64,000 nt of DNA from Sepiola atlantica. Lineage: Eukaryota; Mollusca; Cephalopoda; Sepiida; Sepiolidae. Each line of letters begins with the position of its first letter. The stretch's first letter is position 1. Positions 22,235-32,774 of this stretch are shown here, one piece after another. The stretch is taken from assembly GCA_963556195.1 (NCBI GenBank), contig OY744551.1:6654343-6718342 (forward strand), given 5' to 3'. Position numbers and translations under genes: made by a program. The notes beneath the pieces were generated by a model. It worked only from the letters and a program-made list of their open reading frames with translations. It had not been told where the DNA came from and searched no databases.

Positions 22235-22593
22235 CACTAGATAAAGTGAAAGAAGTGCGAATCAAATTTATATTTGATGTTTTATATACGTTTATGTGTT
22301 TATATATATATATTTTTTATATATTTTCAACGTTTAATTTTATGATGTGCAGTAGTGTCATTGCGGTAATGGTCCTCTGAGGAGAAGATTTTCTTTGAAA
22401 ACTCATGAGTTAAGGACTTTAAAGTACTTCGCTTGAACATTGAATTCTAATAAAATTGGATTCGCACCGTATTTTATTCTTTCACTTTATCTAATGCTAT
22501 TAATTCTCTGTCCAGTATATTGAGCTTCAGTTTTATCCGGATGTTCACTAATTAAAGATATTAGTTGCCTCTTATATCTTTTGTTGTATTTAA

Positions 22594-22598
<5 letters not shown>
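22233..22598 (+). mobile_element. Hammerhead-bearing Penelope-like fragment
   Basis: Its right part (TTCTAATAAAATTGGATTCGC onward to CTTTTGTTGTATTTAACTT) matches 41385-41535. The unit lies between two (TA)n arrays and holds the most complete ribozyme of the window. Confidence 0.7.
22372..22417 (+). ncRNA. Hammerhead ribozyme, complete
   Basis: Stem I GTCCT (22372-22376) pairs with AGGAC (22413-22417). The core CTGAGGA is at 22377-22383. Stem II has GAAGA/TCTTT (one G-U pair) around loop TTT. GAAA is at 22397-22400. Stem III is ACTCA/TGAGT with no loop, and cleavage would follow TTA at 22412. Every required position is intact, so it is predicted to be active, probably as a dimer. Confidence 0.8.

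Positions 22599-22644
<46 letters not shown>
22599..22644. repeat. (TA)n microsatellite
   Basis: Right flank of the preceding hammerhead unit. Confidence 0.95.
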
Positions 22645-22645
<1 letters not shown>

Positions 22646-22877
22646 TTTAAATTTGTTTGCTTTTCCACGTATGCTTCTATTTGGATAATGATGAGTATAT
22701 TGTAGTTGAAATATTAAATGATGCTGTTGTTTGTTTTATAATTTTTGATGATGATAATTCAATATTTCAAACTCCCTGCGTTCTTCGTCGGTATTTTTTT
22801 TAGATGAAAATTGGCAATTTGCATTAGTAGGATTATTCGGACTACTATTCTCATCTTGGATTTTATTCTCACAACGT

Positions 22878-22925
22878 TTCGGCCGATGTAACTTCCGACC
22901 TTCTTCAGAGACGTCTTGTTGCAAG
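22878..22925 (-). ncRNA. Hammerhead-like motif, degenerate
   Basis: On minus: CTGAAGA, stem II GGTCG/CGGCC, GAAACGTT. No stem I can be drawn. Related to 45246-45287. A third copy of the GAAA half lies near 31800-31835. Confidence 0.4.
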
Positions 22926-23245
22926 GACCGGTGACGCAACGGATCTCATCTCTAAGTAATATTCATTCTAAGTTGCAGGCTTATTGGGTTTGAGGGTTCG
23001 ATCCTTAGTGCGAGCAGTACTGAGAATCAAATTATGAATGACCTAAAATGGCTGACGGAATAAGCTCAAACTACACGCGTTTGAAATTCCGTACAGATTC
23101 CCGAGTTTGATATAAATATTTCCAAGTTCAGTACAGTAATACAAATAATACAATTCGCGCCTAAAATTATCACTTCACCGAAAAGAGCAATAAGCTCGAA
23201 CAAGGTCTTCTCTAGGTAAATATAATTTAATACGGAAAATTATCT

Positions 23246-23250
<5 letters not shown>

Positions 23251-23295
<45 letters not shown>
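23251..23295. repeat. (TA)n microsatellite
   Basis: TA run. Confidence 0.95.
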
Positions 23296-23299
<4 letters not shown>

Positions 23300-23639
23300 G
23301 TATTCCATAATTAGTAATAATAAATAAAAAAATATACAAAAATAAACTAATATATATAAATATATATAATTTAGTTTTATGTAATTACCACTAAACCAAG
23401 ACTCTCCGTCTAGAAATATGTACGATTTTATCACCTAAACATTTAATGTATTTTTATGTAATCATTTTCATTGGTGATTGTAGCGTTTGTTGTTTTTTGC
23501 TAACTATTATTTCGATTGTCTCACTTTCCTTAGTGATTAAGATGCACAAAATTGCATTATTAGTCGCTCTTAACTTCATAGGACGTATTTTTTCCGTTAA
23601 TATATATTTTTATTTATTTTATACGTACATAAAAGTAAT

Positions 23640-23681
23640 CCATGGACACGCGTTTCTGGATCACAGCCGTCATCAGCATGG
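23640..23681 (-). ncRNA. Hammerhead ribozyme
   Basis: On minus: stem I CCATG, CTGATGA, stem II GG...CC with a mismatched closing pair, GAAA, stem III CGC/GTG, the classic GUC cleavage triplet, then CATGG closing stem I. Confidence 0.65.
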
Positions 23682-23735
23682 CTAACTCAGACAGAGATCG
23701 AACCTTCGATATTGATGTCTATAGTCCAGCGTTCT

Positions 23736-23744
<9 letters not shown>

Positions 23745-23800
<56 letters not shown>
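23745..23800. repeat. (CA)n-(TA)n microsatellite
   Basis: Compound CA/TA tract. Confidence 0.95.
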
Positions 23801-23802
<2 letters not shown>

Positions 23803-23859
23803 CTATAGCAGGGGTTCGAATCGTGCGACCATCTGAGATTACCATCCCCTTTCTTAGCG

Positions 23860-24130
23860 TGGTTTGTTATGCGGCGCGCCATTTTGAAAAAATGTGATTT
23901 TTGCTTGGCGCAAGCGGCTTCGGCGTCATTACAGTAAACTGAAGCCGTACACTTGTTGTCATGGTTACGCATTTTTGGCCTTTCTCCTGGGGCTTCTCTC
24001 TTAATAATCGACATTGTAATGAAATCCCGTTTTTTATCGATTAATAGAAAAAACCGGTGGAACGTTCCAGAACTTTGTTCTTACGACCGGAAGCGCCATC
24101 GTAAATCAAAATGGATGACGTTAGAATATC
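23860..24130. promoter_or_regulatory. Promoter-like motif cluster
   Basis: GCGCGCCATTTTG and CAAAATGGATGACG (YY1-like, the second joined to a CRE-like half site), GACCGGAAGC (ETS-like) and GAACGTTCCAGAAC (heat-shock-element-like) lie within 250 bp. It could equally be the body of a short hAT-type repeat, since a CAGGGGTTCGAATCGTGCGACC start at 23810 resembles one. Confidence 0.25.
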
Positions 24131-24352
24131 TCATATAAAAAAAAAAACATTTTGAGATTTTTTTTTCAATTTAAAATTTCGAAATAGTACCTATTTACCT
24201 ACCTCCCCACGAGGGTAAATGTTGCCTTTTTTCCATTTTCCACTCTCTGGCATCTTTCATATCTCTGTCTTTATTAAGAAAAGATAAAATCACTACACAA
24301 AATAATCTATAGTTTTAGTATACCAGACCACCGTGACCCTGTCTCTCCCTGC

Positions 24353-24355
<3 letters not shown>

Positions 24356-24383
<28 letters not shown>
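24356..24383. repeat. (CT)n microsatellite
   Basis: Pure CT run. Confidence 0.9.
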
Positions 24384-24386
<3 letters not shown>

Positions 24387-24635
24387 TTTTTATTCCCCTA
24401 TCCTTTCTTTTTCTGTATCTTTATTCCACAGTCCCGCATCTTTCCAATCTCTCTTTTTTATTATTGACAACATTTGTCTCCTCACACTGCTTTGTGTATT
24501 ATTTGCATTTTTCCTGCTCGAATCTCGCCAGCTAAGACACAGAATAATATCTGTCCGAAAGTCACGTGGTTTCTCCGACTTTCGTTCTTACTCTCCAGGT
24601 GTCGAATTAGAATCAACTAAGAGTCAATCGTTACA

Positions 24636-24962
24636 ATAACTAAAGAAAACTCTATTTCAAACTTAAGTGTGACAGACTAACAACAATTCTATTTCAAACA
24701 TAAGCGTGACAGACTAACAACAATTCTATTTCAAACTTAAGTGTGACAGACTAACAACAATTGGATTTCAAACTTAAGTGTGACAGACTAACAACAATTC
24801 TATTTCAAACTTAAGCGTGACAGACTAACAACAATTGGATTTCAAATTTAAGTGTGACAGACTAACAACAATTCTATTTCAAACTTAAGCGTGACAGACT
24901 AACAACAATTTGATTTCAAACTTAAGTGTGACAGACTAACAACAATTCTATGTCAAACATAA
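24636..24962. repeat. 37-bp minisatellite
   Basis: About 8.5 copies of GTGACAGACTAACAACAATT, then CTATTTCAAACTTAA and G. Alternating GTGTGAC/GCGTGAC and TCTATT/TGGATT variants suggest two-unit duplication. Similar phrases are scattered at 26130-26400 and 26830-26930. Confidence 0.9.
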
Positions 24963-24965
24963 GGG

Positions 24966-24968
24966 ATG

Positions 24969-25003
<35 letters not shown>

Positions 25004-25018
25004 GAAGGGATGAGATAG

Positions 25019-25059
<41 letters not shown>

Positions 25060-25290
25060 TAGATAGATAGATAGATAGATAGAGAAGGGATGAGATGGAT
25101 AAATATATATATATAGAGAGAGAGACAGAGAGAGGGGGAGAGAGAGAGATAGATAGATAGATAGATAGATAGATCGATAGATAGATAAATAGATAGATAG
25201 ATAGATAGATAGACAGATAGATAGATCGATAGATAGATAGATCGATAGATAAATTAATAGATAGATAGATAGATAGATCGATAGATAAAT

Positions 25291-25321
<31 letters not shown>

Positions 25322-25364
25322 ATAAAATAGCGATAGATAGACAGATAGATAGACAGATAGATCG

Positions 25365-25459
<95 letters not shown>
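24966..25459. repeat. (GATA)n array with (TA)n and (GA)n blocks
   Basis: Long GATA repeat with GATC and GACA variants. An internal piece AGAGAAGGGATGAGAT..ATAAA is duplicated near 25002 and 25081. The 192-codon minus frame (SIYLSIYL) is an artefact. Confidence 0.95.
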
Positions 25460-26400
25460 TAACTGTATTAAAACGGCAAGGTTGTGCTGTTGATATCGGG
25501 CAATATGCAAAGTTGAAACCACAAATTCCAAATCAAATTATGCAAGAAGCACTCACGAGTAGCCTAATCTGAAATTCGGTCGAAAACGGTTTTCTATGAA
25601 CTCAAACCACCAATAATCGCCGCGATAATTTGATGGCCGGACAAGACAACCATTAAACGCATGTCCATCCATTATTTTCACTCAAATTCTGGCAGGCGGG
25701 TGTAACGTGTGTGTGTGTGACGTGCGTGCGCATGTGTGTGTGCCCGGATGAAGAGCATGTCACATGAACGCCGGAGCCCTCCATTCAAACATCCGGAGAC
25801 AACGCGGCGCCCGATAAATCAACAATGAGCGCGCGTCAAGAACTCCATAGTGTCGTCACGCAATCGAAAAATTGACAAGGTAAGGAGATCTCCGAGCCGG
25901 GATTTTTCGCACCAACCCTCGAATTTGCCTTTCCGACCATAAAGACAAATAAATCCATGCGATACAGACGGTCCTTTCGAGCTGCACTCCCCCAACTCCC
26001 GACCAACCATCCCCCGTTATCAGCAAAACCGGTCCGGGTGGTGATCTCAATTCTGGTAGACGAAAGGAAGAAGAAAAAAGAAAGAAAAAGAAACGGGTAT
26101 TTTAAAGATGCGTCCGTGGTTAGCAATACCAATTTAAATTTGAAATATTGAGCCTGGCAGACTAGTGAACATGCTACATCAAAAACGAGCGTGGCAGACA
26201 AACGGACAAATCTCAACTCGGGTGAAAAAGTTGACAGAGGAACGGGTCGTTTAAAGATACGTCCGTGATTAGCAATGAACGGGTCATTTAAATATACGTC
26301 CGTCGTTTGCAATGAAAATATAAATTTCAAACTTAAGCCTGGCAGACTAGCGAACATGCTATTTCAAGAATTAGTGTGACAAACTAACGGACAAATCTCA
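25460..26400. repeat. Mosaic of diverged dispersed repeats
   Basis: From about 26100 the phrases ACGGGT.TTTAAAGATACGTCCGT, AAACTTAAGCCTGGCAGACTAG and GCTATTTCAAGAATTAG.GTGACA recur two to three times. They are related to the 37-bp array. 25460-26090 shows no recognisable element and no gene. Confidence 0.5.
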
Positions 26401-26405
26401 ATTCA

Positions 26406-26736
26406 GGGTTGGTAGATCAAAGTGTAGTATCTGTTCCGATGGATACTACACCCCATAGACCGGTAATCTTGGCCTTCAATCTTGGTTTACGCCGGTCTAT
26501 TATTTGGTCTGTCCTGTGCAGTTCTAGGAGGTCCACCCTCCCAGGCTTTGCCTTCTCACCCTTTGAGAAAGGGTTAGCTAATCGCCTGAGGCGCCCCTAC
26601 CGGGGAATGCCGACTGGGCTGCCCAGGCAATTTTTAATGACCAGAGCGCTCAAATTCTCGGGCGCTGGTTTTTCAATTCCCACTTTCCAGACCTTGTGTC
26701 ACATCTTTCCGCTGCGGAAGGAACATAATTAAAGAA
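26406..26736 (+). mobile_element. U2-snRNA-headed SINE, copy B
   Basis: Head GATCAAAGTGTAGTATCTGTT equals the U2 branch-point-recognition segment apart from one inserted A. The shared body follows (GTTCTAGGAGGTCCACCCTC, CTACCGGGGAATGCCGAC, GGGCTGCCCAGGCAA), then the tail CCTTGTGTCACATC. AAATCTCAATTCA (26393-26405) and AAATCTCACTTCA (26737-26749) form a 13-bp flanking duplication with one difference. Confidence 0.8.
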
Positions 26737-27295
26737 AAATCTCACTTCATGTCGAAAAAGGCAGATGAAATTGTGATTTTTTAAGATACGTGTGTGATTT
26801 TCCATGAAAATGAAAAGTTTAAAGCTGAAACCTAACGTAATAGTCAACATGCTATTTCGAAAATTAGCGTGACAGATTAGTGAACATGCTATTTTCACAA
26901 TTAGCATGACAGACCAACGGACGAATCTGGATTCGAGTGGAAATGTAATGCGATTTTTTTCTGTGATGCCATCCATCTGGATTTAAATCGTCAACGACTT
27001 TCTGGAACAACGCGAAAAACGTTACCTGCGCGTTTCTCCGCCGTCTTTAAAAAAAAAGCATCTTCCTTCCCCAGCTTTTTTGTTCATTTGGTTTTGACAC
27101 CTGTGGATGATTCGATGAAAAACCGAAAACGTTCGTGAAACCTATAGAACATTTATTATTATTTTTAAAAATTTTAATACTAAAAAGATCATCAGAAAAA
27201 TTTTAAAAAATTAAAAAGGTATAATTAAACAGACGAATTCTGTTATTTTTAACAATGTTTGCATAAATGAGAAAATGCTGCCTAAATACACACAC

Positions 27296-27421
<126 letters not shown>

Positions 27422-27423
27422 TT

Positions 27424-27578
27424 AGAGTGAAATAAATTCTAGAAGGAAATCCGGGTATGAGAGCTTAATGTAGTAAACAGAGCAAGAATAAAATAAAGTA
27501 ACACGGAATCACATAATCACCGGTGCGATAATTTATTTCGACTATATGGTCTTTTCAAGCATCTACTATTCATTTTTG

Positions 27579-27580
<2 letters not shown>
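27424..27580. repeat. Dispersed repeat next to (TA)n, copy 2
   Basis: Matches 12984-13160. On minus it reads AAAAGACCATATAGTCGAAATA, a hammerhead-like stem II (GAC/GTC) with GAAA, but the CUGANGA core is damaged. Confidence 0.65.
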
Positions 27581-27582
<2 letters not shown>

Positions 27583-27624
<42 letters not shown>

Positions 27625-27631
27625 ATTATTC

Positions 27632-27704
<73 letters not shown>
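27583..27704. repeat. (TA)n microsatellite
   Basis: TA run broken by CCATTATTCAT. Confidence 0.95.
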
Positions 27705-27710
<6 letters not shown>

Positions 27711-27739
27711 TCGTGTTCACGTTTGTTTCATGTTTCGAT

Positions 27740-27892
27740 GTATATTTATATGTAAATAGGTGTAATAAGGATCCCGCGTTTCATCCCCGGGGGGAATCTT
27801 CAGACTAAAATTTTAGCCTGAAGATTCCTTCCGGGGATGAAACGCGGGAGCCTCTGTGTATCTTAATTGTCATAAATATATTTTCATAGCTT
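27740..27892. repeat. Palindromic unit with hammerhead-like centre
   Basis: CCCGCGTTTCATCCCCGG on the left mirrors CCGGGGATGAAACGCGGG on the right, around ACTAAAATTTTAGC. Each arm holds CTGAAGA, a strong stem II (TTCC...GGGGAT) and GAAAC. Stem III and stem I do not pair, so activity is doubtful. Same family as 21510-21660 and 32775-32915. Confidence 0.65.
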
Positions 27893-27894
27893 AC

Positions 27895-27963
<69 letters not shown>
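27895..27963. repeat. (TA)n microsatellite
   Basis: TA run. Confidence 0.95.
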
Positions 27964-28208
27964 TCAATTCAAATCTGCGTAACCGCGTCTCACACATCTT
28001 CAATTTAACTTTCTTTAATTGCGTCGACAAAAACAGACGATGATCTTTCGAGATCACGAGGAGATTTACTTGCGATTTTAACACACGCAAGATGAATAGA
28101 AAAAACAGAGAAAAAGAAAAGAAAATTACTCTTTGACAAGGTTGTTTTGTCAGCGATAGTCCCTGACATATATTTATGAATAAAAAGGGTTTTATTCATT
28201 AAAAAAAA

Positions 28209-28211
28209 ATA

Positions 28212-28266
<55 letters not shown>
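28209..28266. repeat. (TA)n microsatellite
   Basis: TA run. Confidence 0.95.
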
Positions 28267-28268
<2 letters not shown>

Positions 28269-28361
28269 CGTTTCTTGTTTTTTTTTCCAAATTCCATAAT
28301 AAATTTTTTTTTAAAGTTTACCTAATGATGTGTGACACGTTTTTCCATATATATATATATA

Positions 28362-28765
28362 CACTTTTAAATTTTAGAACCGACAAGATGACGCGAGATT
28401 TTGTTAGATAAATGAAATATTAATTAAATCATTTTTGTTTTTTATCCAAATTTTCGGTTTTCTAAAAGCCTATTCATGGTAATACAGGCAAAAAAATTTC
28501 TTCTTTTTCTTCTATTTTTCATGGTTGAAGTCTTACGGCGTAGGCGAAGATCGACGATCTTCTCGTGTTATCGAAGAGACTTTGTTTTTTTATACTTGTC
28601 CAATCTGAAAAAGTAAAAAGCATAAAAGGAAATAGTGTCTGTATTACCATAAATAGTTTTTTTTTTAAACGAAAATCTTGATTTAACAAAAAGTGATTTG
28701 ATAAATATTTCATTTATTTGAAAAAATCTCGCGTCATGTTGTCTGGTTCTAAAATTTCTAAGTTT
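28362..28765. repeat. Inverted repeat, arms about 130 bp
   Basis: Left arm TTTTAGAACCGACAAGATG.CGCGAGATTTT to CCATGAATAGG has a diverged inverted copy on the right, ending ..AATCTCGCGTCATGTTGTC and GGTTCTAAAATTT. The arms enclose about 150 bp with GAAGATCGACGATCTTC. It is another fold-back unit of the Penelope-like style, with no clear ribozyme. Confidence 0.6.
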
Positions 28766-28815
28766 ATCATTTCAACGGCGTTTCAAAACTGTAGAAACAC
28801 TTATATCTCATAATA

Positions 28816-28825
<10 letters not shown>

Positions 28826-28896
<71 letters not shown>

Positions 28897-28897
28897 C

Positions 28898-28955
<58 letters not shown>

Positions 28956-28964
28956 ACAGAGAGA

Positions 28965-29008
<44 letters not shown>
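28826..29008. repeat. (TA)n microsatellite complex
   Basis: Three TA runs joined by CACATT and GTGTGTACAGAGAG, followed by a short GA run to about 29040. Confidence 0.95.
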
Positions 29009-29012
<4 letters not shown>

Positions 29013-29404
29013 GAGAGAGGGAGAGAGAGAGAAAGAGGGAGACGCAATGGATAAAAGTGCTAAGTACAATACTTTCTAAGTGACACTATTCTGGATGTTG
29101 GAGGTTTTATTCTCAGTACAGTCGAAACTAAGAAAGCAATTACGACTTCTACCGGGTCATGGTTGACGGTACGAAAGCAATCTAACCCCGCGGAATAAAT
29201 GAAAAAGTTACGTTCAAAATTTCCTGCAGATTCCCGAGTACGACGTAAAGACCCCCGTAGTCGTAAAGGCGCACCTGAAGAAAGTCGAAAGTTAAACCGG
29301 CGGAAAGGAAATCTGAGAACTGTAGTCTTAATTATCTAAAGAAGACAAAATATCCATCCTCATCTAAAAAAAAATCTGAAACATGTGTAATATTTCTGTT
29401 TACT

Positions 29405-30720
29405 AGGAGTTATCACACAAGTCATCGTCAGTGTTCGCTCACCGACAACAACGAGTGGGGTTCTCTGGAGTCTGAGTGACAACAAGCTTCTTAAGATGTC
29501 CAGTACTCTCTACCGCTTTTCGATCCCAACGGCAAATGACATTGCGGTATTGCAACAGCCGCCTACCATTGATTTCTCGCTGGCAATAACTATTGTTCTC
29601 CCCTGCGATTGGTTAGCAATAAGCCTCGCCAACGTTCCATCACTATCCACACTATTCCAGTGGAGGTCTGTTTAGTGCTATCTCTCCTGTAATTTTTTGT
29701 GTGTGGGACAGCCTATGGTATTTCTTGCAGTTTCTGTTCTTTGGTTCATGCAGTGGTGTTCTTGTGGTTTTGTTTTCCTCCTATTGTAACTTCCATGCGA
29801 CTGGTTATCATTTGTAGTTTATGCGTGTTGGTTTCCGCATTTGAGGATTTTCCTTAAGATTGCAGCTGTTTGGATCATTGCTGTCATTTTTATTATCTCA
29901 GTGATCCTTTTGATCCCAATTTATCCCAGTCTTTTCTCCAGGTGTTTTGACACTGTTCCTAGTACTCTTACGATTATTGGTATTATATTGCGTTTCTTCA
30001 TGCTCCATATCTTTTGCAGTTCTCTGGCAAGTTCCGTGTATTTGTTTCGTTTTTACGTCTCCTTAATCTTCATTCCGTGGTCTGCTGGAACAGCAAAGTC
30101 AACGATTTGGCAGAATGTTTCCTTCTTTTCGATTATTATGACATCCGGTCTTTTTTCTTTTATCTGTTTGTATTTTCATATCCCAGAGGATTTTGTGCTT
30201 TTTGTTTTTCAATACTGTCTTTGATTTATGTTTGTACCATTTGTCTGCGTGTTCGAAATGCAATCGTTTGCACAGTTTCAAGTGTACTTATTTCCACACG
30301 TTTACCTGGGGTTTGTCTATTTTAGTTTCTATGTAGTTAGTCCTAATCGCATTGTTTTGTGCAGCCGTAAGTAAATATTCCGTTTCCCTGTTCAAGTGTC
30401 CTTTTCTTGGCCATGCTCAGTTATTTTTGCTGAATTATTATCTTGTCAGTATTATTGTTTTTCTTCCCAGTTTTCTCTTATCGTCTTTTTGTTTCTGGTG
30501 TCGGTGCATACCCGAGTTGTACGCTGGGAGGGTGTCTCTTGCTGCGGTGATCAGCCTTTCCGTGTTCTGGGTTATGTATTTCTCCAGCTTTTTATTTTCT
30601 CGTCCACATATTATTCTATACTTACCAGTACTCTTCCCCCTTCGTTTCTTTTTATGTAGAGTCTGTCTGTATCGTCTTTTGGTTGTAATGCGTTGTGCAT
30701 GATCATTAATTTTCGAGTCC
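29405..30720 (-). pseudogene. LINE with restriction-like endonuclease, 3' half
   Basis: Several minus frames join into one protein. In order they give LQPKDDTDRLYIKRNEGGR (30.7 kb), GHLNRETEYLLTAAQNNAIR, KLCKRLHFEHADKWYKHKS, KILWDMKIQTDK, RPDVIIIEKKETFCQIVD, FAVPAD, and NIIPIIVRVLGTVSKHLEKR (29.9 kb). The RPD...D spacing after a LWDM.IQ stretch is that of the R2/R4-type C-terminal nuclease. The upstream RT is missing and several frameshifts and stops are present. The 3' UTR reaches about 29405, and its last 90 bases recur at 31356-31460. Confidence 0.75.
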
Positions 30721-30826
30721 TCTGGTCAAGGTGTTGAGTTCTTCTTTAGTCTAGCTTATAAAGGGCCCAGAGTATATTATTACTGATATTGCACAGGTGT
30801 TTATTCTTTTTACTAGATTTTTGCTA

Positions 30827-30828
<2 letters not shown>

Positions 30829-30884
<56 letters not shown>
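30829..30884. repeat. (ATT)n microsatellite
   Basis: Pure ATT run upstream of the inverted repeat 30930-31257. Confidence 0.95.
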
Positions 30885-30929
30885 TAAAAAAAGGAAAACA
30901 TCTTTGAAGCACGGATTATAATGTATTAC

Positions 30930-31255
30930 AGTGAAATATTTTGAACATCAAACAATCGTGCAATTTAAATGAAAAATTCATTTCTTTATTTTTTTTTCGC
31001 GAATTTTCGTTGTAAAACAACCTTGTCAAGCGAGACTGTCTTATAGTGTGTTTTTTTCTTCCTCCTCATATTTGTGGTATTAACCCTGAGGGGTCGAAAA
31101 TACGTCAAGATCTTACGATTAATACCACTAATATGAGGAGGAAGAAAAGAGAAAAAAAACACTACAAGATTGGTTTACAACGAAAATTCACGAAAAAAAA
31201 ATTAAATCAATGAATTTTTCATTGCACGATTGTTTGATTTTCAAAATATTTCACT

Positions 31256-31257
<2 letters not shown>
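30930..31257. repeat. Inverted repeat of the 6.9 kb family
   Basis: Left arm CAGTGAAATATTTTGAACATC ... GTGGTATTAACC and right arm TTAATACCAC ... GATTTTCAAAATATTTCACT are inverted copies around a roughly 37-bp centre. A single arm occurs at 6888-7110. Confidence 0.75.

Positions 31258-31354
<97 letters not shown>
31258..31354. repeat. (AAT)n switching to (ATT)n
   Basis: About a dozen AAT units switch strand to ATT at about 31294. The ATT part may be the 3' tail of the LINE fragment that follows. Confidence 0.9.
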
Positions 31355-31440
31355 TACTCACTAGGAGTTATCACACTGGTCATCGTCAGTGATCGCCCAC
31401 TGCCAACAACCTGTGGTATTCCCTGGAGACTGAGTGACAA

Positions 31441-31460
<20 letters not shown>
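31350..31460 (-). mobile_element. RLE-LINE 3' end fragment with (AAT)n tail
   Basis: GGAGTTATCACACTGGTCAT, CGTCAGTGATCGCC, CAACAACC and TGGAGACTGAGTGACAACAAG match 29405-29495. On minus it ends TAACTCCTAGTGAGTAAATA followed by (AAT)n, so the microsatellite is the LINE tail. Confidence 0.7.
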
Positions 31461-31744
<284 letters not shown>

Positions 31745-31894
31745 GTTAGAAATACTTCAAAATAAGACAAGACAAACGGGAAGAAGGTCGGAGGTTACAT
31801 CGAAAGAGGTCGGAGGTTACATCGGCCGAAACGTTATGAGAATAACATCCAAGATGAGAATAAGAGGCAAAATAATCCAAATAATCCAGCTTTC

Positions 31895-31914
31895 ATATAT
31901 ATGTATATATATAC

Positions 31915-31968
<54 letters not shown>

Positions 31969-32067
31969 CTTAGTAACATTAATTGTGATTTTTATTATTA
32001 TTATTATTATTATTTTATTATAATTATTATTATTAGTAGTAGTAGTAGTAGTAGTAGTTGTTATAGT
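31895..32067. repeat. (TA)n and (ATT)n/(AGT)n simple repeats
   Basis: TA run at 31895-31966, ATT at 31993-32034, AGT at 32035-32058. Confidence 0.95.
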
Positions 32068-32089
32068 AGTAGTATGTCTAGTCTCCAGC

Positions 32090-32570
32090 ACGTTCCAAAA
32101 TAAAATTCGTCATTAATGATTGGCATGCAACTTCAAACGGAAGCTGGAGTGACCAACTGAGTGATGAGGACTTTCTCGCATCAAATAAAAATAATTCATA
32201 ATAAATGCCCCAAAACTTGCTCCGATGCACGGCTGACTTGACCAGTCAAGGAAATCCTGCGTGGACTCGGAATATTTAGCCGCACGCTCGTCCCTGGCAG
32301 GGGTTTTGGCCAATCGAGCGTCGAATGATTGCTAATTGAGTCGTTTTGATGTGTGTCCAGCAGACAGCCCGTGGCAATACTGACTTTGGCCACTGACCGG
32401 TGACTCAGACATAAACGGGCAGACATGCGTGGCCAAATTGACACAGTCAGTAAACAAACAAGCAACAATCAAAGTGTATCGGTAAAACGCTGATCCCACA
32501 CCTGAAAATATATCTTGCCAGACGAAGGACAGTTGCAAGAAAATTTTAATGACATACATATATAAAATGT
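32090..32570. other. Unique-looking spacer
   Basis: Balanced composition, no tandem structure and no match elsewhere in the window. Minus frames of 66 to 90 codons overlap it but lack recognisable motifs. It may be single-copy host DNA. Confidence 0.35.
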
Positions 32571-32571
32571 A

Positions 32572-32575
<4 letters not shown>

Positions 32576-32632
<57 letters not shown>

Positions 32633-32760
32633 TAAATATATATATATACGTATATATGTGTATAATATATATATATATATTAATTAGATTAATATATTTA
32701 TAAGTGTGTGTGTATATATTTGTGTATATATATATATATATGTATATATATATAGTAAGC
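32576..32760. repeat. (TA)n microsatellite complex
   Basis: TA runs with CG, GTG and TTAATTAGATTAA interruptions. The interruption block is repeated at 33120-33140. Confidence 0.9.
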
Positions 32761-32774
32761 AATGAAAATATATA

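Noticed and set aside
24953..25531. 192-codon minus open frame
   Set aside because: GATA repeat read as SIYLSIYL.
31075..31105. Hammerhead in CCTGAGGGGTCGAAAATACG
   Set aside because: CTGAGG lacks the final A, and stem II would be four bases with no loop.
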